Below are positions 36,319 through 43,894 of a stretch of 64,000 nt of DNA, piece by piece (the stretch's first letter is position 1; each line of letters begins with the position of its first letter). A program made the position numbers and the translations under genes. Origin of the DNA: Bacteroidales bacterium (GTDB lineage Bacteria > Bacteroidota > Bacteroidia > Bacteroidales > VadinHA17); assembly GCA_016715075.1 (NCBI GenBank), contig JADKBK010000015.1, positions 82,832 through 146,831 on the forward strand, written 5' to 3'. The notes beneath the pieces are model-generated. The model worked only from the letters and a program-made list of their open reading frames with translations. It was not told the DNA's origin and did no database searches.

Positions 36319-37482
36319 ATGATCCTTATTAAACACGCTGAAGTCTCTCAGCCACATTACCTCGGCATTAAGGATATACTTCTTGCCGGTGAAAAAATAA
36401 TTGCCATTGAAAATGAGATCGATATCAAAGCAATTAGTAATATCGGCATAATTATAATTGATGGAACGGGAAAGAAGGTAATCCCGGGGCTAATCGATGC
36501 CCATGCCCATATTGCCGGAGCAGGTGGTGAGGGAGGACCCTCGACCCGAACACCCGAGATGCAACTTTCTTCTATGCTTGACGGAGGCATTACAACAATA
36601 GTTGGGTGCCTCGGAACAGATGGCTTCACCCGCTCCCTGGAATCGGTGCTCATGAAAGTCAAATCACTGAAAGCTGAAGGAGTCTCTGCATTCATGTACA
36701 CAGGATCATATCAGGTACCGACACCTACCCTTTTAGGTGATGTCGGAAGAGATATTGCCATGATAGAAGAGATCATAGGAGTTGGAGAAATAGCTCTGTC
36801 GGATCACCGCAGCTCCTGCCCAACCACTGACGAACTAATAAGACTTGTTTCAAGCGCCAGGGTCGGAGGAATGCTGGGAGGAAAGTCAGGTATTGCAAAT
36901 ATCCATATGGGCGATGCTAAAAATCCATTTCAACCCATCTATGATGCAATTGAAAAGAGTGAATTGAAAATTACCCAGTTCTTCCCGACTCACTGCAACA
37001 GGAATCACTATATTTTCGAAGATGCCAAAGTATATGGCAGGAAAGGTTATACCGACCTCACAGCCAGTTCTTATCCATATGATATGGAGAATGAAATCAA
37101 ACCATCAAAAGCCATTGTGGAACTAATGGCATCAGGAGTCCCGCTTGAGAATATTACACTCACTTCAGACGGGAACGGATCACTTCCTAATTTTGATAAA
37201 GATGGAATCCTTACCAGTATAGATATGGGACTGCCATATTCAATATTCAAAGAGATGATCGATGCAGTCATTATTGAGAAACTCCCTCTTGAAAAAGCAT
37301 TGATGGTGGTCACCTCGAATGTTGCAGCAATACTTAAATTAAAGAATAAAGGGAAGGTTGAGACCGGAAAAGATGCTGATCTGGTAATACTCGATAAAGA
37401 ATACAGGATCTCCGATGTCATAGCCCGCGGGCAGCTGATGACTCACGATTATAAACGATTGAAAAAGGGAATTTATGAATAA
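36319..37482 (+). CDS. iadA: Isoaspartyl dipeptidase
   Basis: The 387-residue amidohydrolase has the metal motif GLIDAHAH (H62, H64), the family segments GGITTIVGCLGTDG, VGEIALSDHRSS, NIHMGD, FFPTHCNRN, and LTSDGNGSLP (catalytic Asp), then a C-terminal GKDADLVILD. These match IadA, which cleaves beta-Asp-X dipeptides in the cytoplasm. It starts 55 bases after the transporter and overlaps the M14 gene by 8 bases. As the only cytoplasmic peptidase in the operon it is the logical last step: beta-Asp-Arg to Asp plus Arg. Confidence 0.9.
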   Translation: MILIKHAEVSQPHYLGIKDILLAGEKIIAIENEIDIKAISNIGIIIIDGTGKKVIPGLIDAHAHIAGAGGEGGPSTRTPEMQLSSMLDGGITTIVGCLGTDGFTRSLESVLMKVKSLKAEGVSAFMYTGSYQVPTPTLLGDVGRDIAMIEEIIGVGEIALSDHRSSCPTTDELIRLVSSARVGGMLGGKSGIANIHMGDAKNPFQPIYDAIEKSELKITQFFPTHCNRNHYIFEDAKVYGRKGYTDLTASSYPYDMENEIKPSKAIVELMASGVPLENITLTSDGNGSLPNFDKDGILTSIDMGLPYSIFKEMIDAVIIEKLPLEKALMVVTSNVAAILKLKNKGKVETGKDADLVILDKEYRISDVIARGQLMTHDYKRLKKGIYE

Positions 37483-38968
37483 AAGCATACTGCTTCTTCT
37501 TGCATTTATTACTTCGAACCTGCTGGCACAGGAGATTATTACACCTCTCCGGAAAAACAACTATTCCAAACCTGCATCATACGATGAAATAGCAGTTTAT
37601 GTCAGGCAGCTGGACAGTATTTCAGAATTAATAACAACAGAGGTCATTGCAAAATCGGCAGAGGGACGAAATATTTTCGGAATAAAATTTTCCTCATCTC
37701 AATTCGGCAGCAACCCATCGAAGGTAAAAGTGTTACTCCTGGCACAGCAGCATGGTAACGAACAGGCAGGGAAAGAAGGCGCACTGTTGCTTATGCAGGA
37801 ACTCTTAAAAGCGGAAAACCGGTATCTGTTTGAACGGATCGATCTGGCTATCGTACCACAGATGAATCCTGACGGGTCTGACTCAAACAGCCGGCGAAAC
37901 GGGAACGGGATGGATCTGAACCGTAATCATCTCATAATCACAGAACCTGAAGTTATTGGATTACACCGTCTTTTCGATCAGTATCTCTTCGAGGTAACAC
38001 TTGATGCTCATGAATACTTCCCATATGGTGAAACGTGGCAAAAATATGGCTATCGCAATAACTCAGATCTGCTGCTAGGAACCGCCACTAACAGTAATGT
38101 CTCTGAAAAGCTTAGAGGATTATCAAATAAGAGCTACCTCCCGTTTATAAAAGAATTTCTGGGAGCAAGGAATGTTTCCAATTTTATTTACAGTCCGGGC
38201 GGTCCTCCTGAACTTGATTATATCAGGCATAGTACATTTGATATAAATGATGGCCGGCAGAGCTTTGCTATCCAGAATACACTTTCATTCATACAGGAAG
38301 GGCTCAACGGGACCGACAGATTCGCTGACAACATAAAACACCGGGCGGAAAGCCAGATGAGCGGAATGCGCGGCTTACTCGAATATACTTACCGGAACAG
38401 TAAAAAGATTAAATCACTTGTAGCCAGGGAAAGGGCAAAACTGGTTCAGGATCATTCATCAATAGTTGCAATTCAGTCCGAACATGTCAGGAACGGCGAA
38501 AAACTTCACCTCCCTCTCCTTTCCTATTCAACAGGCAGGGACACCCTGGTAATTGTATCAGATTACAGACCAGTGGTAAAATCAATATATGATGTAAATA
38601 AACCGGCTGGCTATCTGATACCAAAACAATTGAAGGAGTTAGCTGAATGGGTTGACCGGCAGGGAATAATAAGCCACCCCTACAAACCTGAACTAAGTGA
38701 TAAGATTGAGTTATATGAAGCTATTACAATTGATTCCATTGATTTTGAGGGAGATATTGTGGTGAATCCTACACTTGCAGTGAAAAAATTGTCAAAAGCT
38801 ATAAATCCTGACGATTATATCTATCTGCCAACCAATCAGCTAAAAGGTGACATGATTGTCATAGCCCTGGAACCCAAATCTATGCTCGGACTTGTCACAT
38901 ACAAAGAATTTTCTCATCTGCTGAAAAAGGGAGAACCATTTCCTGTTCTTCGTGTAATTAAAAAATAG
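37475..38968 (+). CDS. Secreted M14-family zinc carboxypeptidase
   Basis: A signal peptide (residues 1-19, ending LLAQ) precedes an M14 fold with zinc ligands in QQHGNEQ (H93, E96) and a third His in LDAHEY, plus the NPDGSDSNSRRNGNGMDLNR motif, where R and N bind substrate carboxylate. M14 enzymes remove C-terminal residues in the periplasm or outside. The C-terminal 200 residues are unassigned. The start overlaps iadA by 8 bases, so translation is coupled. In this locus it may trim peptide ends or release arginine from short products (inference). Confidence 0.82.
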   Translation: MNKSILLLLAFITSNLLAQEIITPLRKNNYSKPASYDEIAVYVRQLDSISELITTEVIAKSAEGRNIFGIKFSSSQFGSNPSKVKVLLLAQQHGNEQAGKEGALLLMQELLKAENRYLFERIDLAIVPQMNPDGSDSNSRRNGNGMDLNRNHLIITEPEVIGLHRLFDQYLFEVTLDAHEYFPYGETWQKYGYRNNSDLLLGTATNSNVSEKLRGLSNKSYLPFIKEFLGARNVSNFIYSPGGPPELDYIRHSTFDINDGRQSFAIQNTLSFIQEGLNGTDRFADNIKHRAESQMSGMRGLLEYTYRNSKKIKSLVARERAKLVQDHSSIVAIQSEHVRNGEKLHLPLLSYSTGRDTLVIVSDYRPVVKSIYDVNKPAGYLIPKQLKELAEWVDRQGIISHPYKPELSDKIELYEAITIDSIDFEGDIVVNPTLAVKKLSKAINPDDYIYLPTNQLKGDMIVIALEPKSMLGLVTYKEFSHLLKKGEPFPVLRVIKK

Positions 38969-39003
38969 CAATTTCTGACGGAAATAATATTAATAAAAAC
39001 AAC

Positions 39004-40113
39004 ATGCGTATAGACTCTGTTGAACTCAGGCATATCAGGATGGTACTTGTCAGTCCGTTTGTAACATCAATGGGCACTGAATATGATGAAGAACATATTA
39101 TTGTCAGGGTTGACGGTGAAGGAGTAACCGGATGGGGAGAGAGTGTTGCAGAAGGCACGCCTTTCTATTCCTATGAAACGGTCCAGACCGCCTGGCATAT
39201 TCTCAGGGACTTTCTTATCCCGTCAATACTTGGAAAGGATATTAAGGATATTAATGAAGCAATATCTCTCTATGAGCAAGTCAGAGGTCATATGATGGCA
39301 AAAGCCGGGCTTGAGGCAGCATTATGGGATGCCTTTGCCAAATCAAAAAACAGTTCACTTTCCACACTGCTTGGAGGTACCAGGAAGAAAATCGACGTTG
39401 GGGTGAGTATTGGCATTCAGTCTTCAGAGAAGGAACTTATCCATAAAGTTGAGGGTTACCTGCAGGAGGGATATAAAAGAATTAAGATTAAAATTGCCCC
39501 GGGAAATGATTTACAGTACGTTATAGCACTGCGCAGGGAGTTTCCCGGTCTGTTGCTCCAGGTTGACGCAAATTCGGCATATACCCTCAATGATATTGAC
39601 CTTTTCAAAAAGATGGATTCTTATAACCTCAGCCTGATTGAACAACCACTTGGGTATGAAGATATCTTTGATCACTCAAAGCTTCAGAGGGAACTGCATA
39701 CCCCGATATGTCTTGATGAAAGCATACATTCACTTGATGATACCCGTGCTGCTATTGAACTTGACAGCTGCAGGATAATTAACATCAAACCGGGAAGGGT
39801 AGGCGGATTCACCGAATCAAAGCTGATCCACGACTATTGTGCATCAATGAAAATACCTGTCTGGCATGGAGGAATGCTGGAATCAGGAATAGGACGTGCC
39901 GGGAACGTTGCACTTGCCTCCCTTCCGAATTTTACCCTCCCGGGCGATATCTCCGCCAGCAAAAGGTATTACAGGGAAGATATAGTGGAACCGGAATTTG
40001 TTGTGAATCCTGATGGTACGATGGACGTTCCCGTCAAACCGGGAATCGGTGTTGAGGTAAATATGAAAATGCTCGATAAAGTCACTGTCAGGAAAGAGAT
40101 CTTTAAGATCTGA
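39004..40113 (+). CDS. N-succinylamino-acid racemase / OSBS-type enolase-superfamily enzyme
   Basis: The 369-residue protein carries the complete muconate-lactonising-subgroup active site: K161-x-K163, metal ligands D188, E213 and D238, and base K262 in NIKPGRVGG, close to the numbering of known N-acylamino acid racemases. The N-terminus (RHIRMVLVSPFVTSMGTE) and WHGGMLESGIGRAGNVALAS match the NSAR/OSBS branch. No menaquinone gene is nearby, so racemase activity is more likely than OSBS. A beta-aspartyl amino acid is an N-succinyl amino acid with one added amino group, so epimerisation of beta-Asp-X is plausible (inference). It is the last gene of the operon. Confidence 0.8.
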   Translation: MRIDSVELRHIRMVLVSPFVTSMGTEYDEEHIIVRVDGEGVTGWGESVAEGTPFYSYETVQTAWHILRDFLIPSILGKDIKDINEAISLYEQVRGHMMAKAGLEAALWDAFAKSKNSSLSTLLGGTRKKIDVGVSIGIQSSEKELIHKVEGYLQEGYKRIKIKIAPGNDLQYVIALRREFPGLLLQVDANSAYTLNDIDLFKKMDSYNLSLIEQPLGYEDIFDHSKLQRELHTPICLDESIHSLDDTRAAIELDSCRIINIKPGRVGGFTESKLIHDYCASMKIPVWHGGMLESGIGRAGNVALASLPNFTLPGDISASKRYYREDIVEPEFVVNPDGTMDVPVKPGIGVEVNMKMLDKVTVRKEIFKI

Positions 40114-40138
40114 ACTTATCTGATCATTATCAGTTTCA

Positions 40139-40185
40139 CTTTGTGGCCTTAGTGCAATCCTTTGTGGCCTTCGTGTTTAATCAAT
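40139..40185. repeat. Degenerate TTTGTGGCCTT repeat
   Basis: TTTGTGGCCTT occurs twice in direct orientation (about 40140-40150 and 40161-40171) downstream of the racemase gene. It resembles the GC-containing repeats at 2047-2150 and 53831-54034. No other function was seen. Confidence 0.4.
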
Positions 40186-40200
40186 GTTACAATTTTTGTT

Positions 40201-40208
40201 TAATTTTG
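40201..40208 (+). promoter_or_regulatory. -7 box for the GH116-type gene
   Basis: TAATTTTG matches TAnnTTTG and lies 77 bases before the chosen ATG at 40285. No -33 box at the ideal spacing was found, so this is a partial promoter call. It would separate the GH116 gene from the upstream peptide operon. Confidence 0.4.
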
Positions 40209-40284
40209 GTTTAAAGGATTAAGTATTGCTCGCATAATACTGAATTCACTTTGAAATTTACCTGACCTCAACACTTTGAACGCT

Positions 40285-42827
40285 ATGAACAAAAACCCTC
40301 TCCTGCTTACAGCACTTTTTGTCCTGCTGTCAATCAATCCCCTGTTTTCCGCCGACTGGCCTGTTCTGAAAACATATGACCAGGAGCATGTATATAAAAT
40401 TGCCCTTCCCATTGGAGGCGTTGGTACCGGTACTGTATCTCTCGGCGGTAGGGGAAACCTGCAGGACTGGGAAATCATGAACCGGCCGGCAAAGGGCTAT
40501 AACCCGGGATCAGGAAGAAATAATTCTGCTTTCTTCACATTATACACCGACAACGGCGGGAAGAAAGACCTCCGTCTTCTGGAAGGACCTGTTCCCTTTT
40601 ACCAGTATGAAGGGGCATCAGGGGCAATCGCAACAAATCATGGACTTCCCAGATTTAATGAGGTAACTTTTGGAGCCGCCTATCCTTTTGGCCAGGTGAA
40701 TCTTAAAACACCACAGATACCGGTGAGTGTAAAAATGAAGGCGTTCAATCCCCTTATCCCGGGAGACGTCGCAAACAGCAGCATTCCTGCTGCGATACTT
40801 GATTTTGAGCTTACAAACAGCTCTGACAGGGAGATATCCTTCACAATATGCGGTTCAATGCAGAATTTTATCGGTGAAGACGGGAGCCAGGGTAAGTCAA
40901 TAGACAATATTAACAGGTTTATGCAGGAGAAGGGAATCAGCGGCATTTTCATGGAGTCACAGGGTGTTGATAAGAATGCAGAGCAATGGGGTGACATGAG
41001 CCTTACAACCAATTCCGAAGGAGCTATTACGTACAGGACAGCCTGGCTTCCTGAAAGGTGGGGCTCTTCGATACTCGATTTCTGGGATGACTTTTCAGCT
41101 GACGGAAAACTTGAAAACAGAAAAGATAGTGTTTCCGATAAACCTATGACTTCACTCGCCATAAGCAATACTCTGCCGCCTCATGGGACAAAGACAATCA
41201 GGTTTCTTCTGACATGGTATTTCCCGAACAGGATTGCATGGTCGGAAGCGCCGCTGAAAAATTATTATTCAACACAGTATTCAAATTCATGGGATGTCGC
41301 CGTCAAAACCATTCCCGCACTTCCGTACCTGGAAAACAAAACAATTGAATTCGTCAGTGCACTCTGCAGCAGCGATCTGCCGGAACCAGTCAGGGAAGCG
41401 GCACTCTTTAACATCAGCACCTTAAGGACCCAGACCTGCTTCCGTATTTCTGACGGAAATTTCTTTGCATGGGAAGGATGTGATGACAAAACAGGGTGCT
41501 GCTTCGGAACCTGCACCCATGTATGGAATTATGAGACAGCAACTGCCTTCCTTTTTGGCGATCTGGCAAGAATTGAAAGGAATATAGAATTCGGAACTGC
41601 CGCAAATGCTGAAGGCCTTATGAGCTTTCGCGTTACTCTGCCATTGGAAGAACCTCAGAGTTTTGCCAAAGTCGCAGCCGACGGGCAAATGGGATGTATC
41701 ATAAAACTATACCGTGATTGGCAGCTATCAGGAGATAATGAGTTTCTGAAAACATTATACCCTAAAGCAAAAAGTGCATTGGGCTATGCCTGGAAAAAAG
41801 GTGGCTGGGATGGAAACCAGGATGGAGTAATGGAGGGAGTTCAGCATAATACGATGGATGTGGGTATTATGGACCGAATCCCCAGATGACAATATGGTAC
41901 CTTGGAGCATTGCGTGCAATGGAGGAGATGTCGCTTTATATGAAAGATAAAGAGATGGCATCCAGGTGCAGGAAGCTTTTCCTTAGTGGCAGCAAATGGA
42001 CAGATGAAAATCTGTTTAATGGAGAGTATTATATTCATAAAATAATTGTGCCTGAAAAAGAGAGTATTCCTGTAGAACAGCTTGTAGGAATGGGGTCATC
42101 CGATTATGGAAATCCTGACTACCAGCTTGGCGAAGGATGTCTTGTCGATCAGCTTGTCGGTCAGTATCTTGCCCATGTATGTGGCCTGGGTTACCTGGTC
42201 AAAAAAGAAAATGTGGCAAAAACGCTTCAGAGCATAATGAAATACAATTACAAATCTGATCTGACTGATCATTTCAACTGCTTCAGGAGTTATGCCCTGG
42301 GTAATGAGGCTGCACTGCTTATGGCTGCTTATCCAAAATCCAGACCTGTGAATCCCTTCCCTTACTTTACCGAAGTAATGACCGGATTTGAATATGCAGC
42401 CGCTATCGGGATGCTGTATGAGGGGCAGACAACTGACGGACTGAAATGTATTTCCAATATCCGTGACCGGTACGATGGACGCAAGAGGAGCCCCTTCGAC
42501 GAAGCCGAATGCGGCCATCACTATGGAAGGGCAATGGACAGCTGGTCTGCTATCCTGGCTCTTACCGGATTTCACTACTCAGGGGTGACCAAAGAACTTA
42601 AATTCGGGGATATTTCAGGAAAATACTTCTGGTCAGATGGTTACGCATACGGTACAGTAGAAATCTCAAAATCAGGTGAAGACAGACTTTTAACGCTGAA
42701 TGTGCTAAACGGCAAACTGGATCTTTCAAAAATATCAATCACCGGCTATGGCACTGCATCCCTTAAAAAGATGACCACATTCAGTGAAGGGAGTAAAGAA
42801 GTATTCAAAATAAATCCGAAATTGTAA
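40285..42827 (+). pseudogene. GH116-type glycoside hydrolase, frameshifted
   Basis: A signal peptide precedes an N-terminal beta-sandwich (IALPIGGVGTGTVSLGGRGNLQDWEI) and an (alpha/alpha)6 catalytic domain, the layout of GH116 (beta-glucosidase, glucosylceramidase). GH116 motifs: GTCTHVWNYE, and across the break QHNTMDV then YYGPNPQMTIWYLGALRA. A one-base loss near 41863 (GTGGAG becoming GTGGG) shifts the frame and creates a stop at 41887-41889. Restored, the protein has about 847 residues, a normal size. The chosen ATG is at 40285; an in-frame TTG at 40276 is less likely. The break may be a sequencing error. Confidence 0.82.
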
Positions 42828-42847
42828 TTTTAGTATATAATGCATTG

Positions 42848-42930
42848 AACCGCAAAGGCCGCTAAGATAAAATCAACGCAAAGCACGCAAAGCTTTTAAA
42901 TTCATAAATTTTCTTTGCGCCCTTTGCGTA
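42848..42930. repeat. GCAAAG-type hairpin repeat
   Basis: Left half CGCAAAGCACGCAAAG (about 42876-42891) and right half CTTTGCGCCCTTTGCG (42913-42928) are near reverse complements. The family resembles the inner pair of the element at 2025-2177. It lies directly before the DUF559 unit. Confidence 0.55.
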
Positions 42931-42992
42931 ACGATAGTTTGGGGCATAGCCGTCAACCTTATCGTAAAATTGTAAATGCAGAGATAAGCAAA

Positions 42993-43012
42993 AGTTTCCC
43001 CTCCTTTTGAAG
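42993..43012. repeat. Middle inverted repeat, left copy
   Basis: AGTTTCCCCTCCTTTTGAAG pairs with 43626-43645 as a reverse complement at 18 of 20 positions. Together with the bases that follow (GGGGGC) it is also partly self-complementary. Confidence 0.6.
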
Positions 43013-43028
43013 GGGGCTGAGCTTTTAG

Positions 43029-43049
43029 AATTTGCCCATTGGGCAAATT
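43029..43049. repeat. Perfect 10-bp palindrome in the left flank
   Basis: AATTTGCCCA and TGGGCAAATT are exact reverse complements around a single T, within the left flank of the DUF559 unit. It may form a cruciform or RNA hairpin. Confidence 0.55.
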
Positions 43050-43117
43050 TAGCGAAGAGCCAGCTACAGGGAAGGCGCCGGGACAATTGATTATCTGTTT
43101 TTTACAAGTTTCATTTC

Positions 43118-43136
43118 CCGGCCGGGGTGGTTGATT
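43118..43136. repeat. Inner inverted repeat, left copy (19 bp, exact)
   Basis: CCGGCCGGGGTGGTTGATT is the exact reverse complement of 43558-43576. It lies 25 bases before the DUF559 ATG. Confidence 0.75.
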
Positions 43137-43161
43137 AATTCCTTTTTCTTACCTTTAATCT

Positions 43162-43551
43162 ATGAAAAGCAAAAACATCCTCAACAGGAAAAGCCTGAAG
43201 TTTTTCAGATCATCTCTCAGGAACAGGTCAACTTCGGCTGAGGCAGCATTTTGGAACATTGTAAAATCAAGAAAAATTGATGGAAGAAAATTTAGAAGAC
43301 AACAAAGTATTGGTAATTACATTGTTGACTTCTGTTGTCCTTCGGAAAAACTTATAATCGAACTTGACGGGGATCCCCACGGTGAATATCATAAAATACA
43401 GAAAGATGAAAACCGGGATAAATACCTGGAAAGCCTTGGATTCACGATATTAAGGTTTGAAAATAGATTTGTATTTCAGGAACCTGAATATTTAAAAAAC
43501 GAGATAAGGAAAGTTGTCAATAAAGAAAGGTATCAAGAAGCATCAATATGA
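43162..43551 (+). CDS. DUF559 endonuclease (Vsr-like, PD-(D/E)XK fold)
   Basis: The 129-residue protein is a full-length DUF559 (PF04480) member: LKFFRSSLRNRSTSAEAAFW, GRKFRRQQSIGNYIVDFCCP, and IIELDGDPHGEYHKIQKDENRDKYLESLGF. The D in IVDF and the E and D of IELDG are the likely metal ligands of a restriction-endonuclease-like fold, related to the Vsr mismatch nuclease. It has no signal peptide. Nested inverted repeats flank it on both sides; the start (ATGAAAAGCAAA, 43162) is echoed directly after the stop codon region (43548), a curious 12-base direct repeat. Function is inferred as DNA cleavage, perhaps tied to movement of the unit. Confidence 0.85.
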   Translation: MKSKNILNRKSLKFFRSSLRNRSTSAEAAFWNIVKSRKIDGRKFRRQQSIGNYIVDFCCPSEKLIIELDGDPHGEYHKIQKDENRDKYLESLGFTILRFENRFVFQEPEYLKNEIRKVVNKERYQEASI

Positions 43552-43557
43552 AAAGCA

Positions 43558-43576
43558 AATCAACCACCCCGGCCGG
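43558..43576. repeat. Inner inverted repeat, right copy (19 bp, exact)
   Basis: AATCAACCACCCCGGCCGG is the exact reverse complement of 43118-43136 and starts 7 bases after the DUF559 stop codon. Confidence 0.75.
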
Positions 43577-43625
43577 TACTGGTTTTTGCAATTCTTTGAT
43601 AAGAGTTGTACTCCGGCCACCCCTC

Positions 43626-43645
43626 CTTCAAAAGGAGGGGAAAGT
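43626..43645. repeat. Middle inverted repeat, right copy
   Basis: CTTCAAAAGGAGGGGAAAGT pairs with 42993-43012 at 18 of 20 positions. With the preceding CCCCTC it forms its own short hairpin. Confidence 0.6.
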
Positions 43646-43671
43646 AGGGACGGGTCGCGACCTGTCCCTAC
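43644..43671. repeat. REP-like palindrome (GTAGGG...CCCTAC)
   Basis: 28 bases, with 13 of 14 pairs complementary and the last a G-T type mismatch. The stem GTAGGGAC / GTCCCTAC and centre TCGCGA match the general shape of the palindrome at 1974-2003. It is inside the right flank of the DUF559 unit. Confidence 0.6.
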
Positions 43672-43894
43672 AGAATTTCAACATTAATAGCCATTTGCTT
43701 TTAATGATCCTCTCTGGAAAATCTGTTTCAGACTCCTTAAGTTGACGGCTATAGTGTTTGGGGGTAAAAACAGACTTTTTCTACAGCCCCGGGGACTTTG
43801 CGATCCCCGTCCGACCGGAGTCAGCCGGGCGCGATTTGCGGTTAAAGAAAGCCACTTCGGCATTAAGTACCTATTATTCAGAATATTGATTTTT

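Larger units (their letters stand above)
42937..43763. mobile_element. Candidate mobile unit: DUF559 endonuclease gene in nested inverted repeats
   Basis: One gene is bracketed by three nested inverted-repeat pairs: outer 42946-42957 / 43741-43752 (12 of 12), middle 42993-43012 / 43626-43645 (18 of 20), inner 43118-43136 / 43558-43576 (19 of 19). The order is mirrored on the two sides. Two further palindromes lie inside, at 43029-43049 and 43644-43671. An 8-base direct repeat GTTTGGGG flanks the unit (42937-42944 and 43756-43763), possibly a target duplication but short enough to be chance. No transposase is present, so any movement would depend on the endonuclease or host functions. Confidence 0.55.

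Noticed and set aside
36319..37482. Reading the amidohydrolase as a dihydroorotase or hydantoinase
   Set aside because: The segments GGITTIVGCLGTDG, FFPTHCNRN and LTSDGNGSLP fit isoaspartyl dipeptidase better, and the S51 neighbours agree.
39004..40113. Menaquinone o-succinylbenzoate synthase (MenC) as the sole role
   Set aside because: No other men genes are in the window and the gene is the last of a peptide operon; NSAR-type activity is preferred, though OSBS activity is not excluded.
43742..43894. 51 extra codons in frame upstream of the second GH78 ATG
   Set aside because: The region is repeat-rich non-coding DNA and the extension would hide the lipoprotein signal at 43895.
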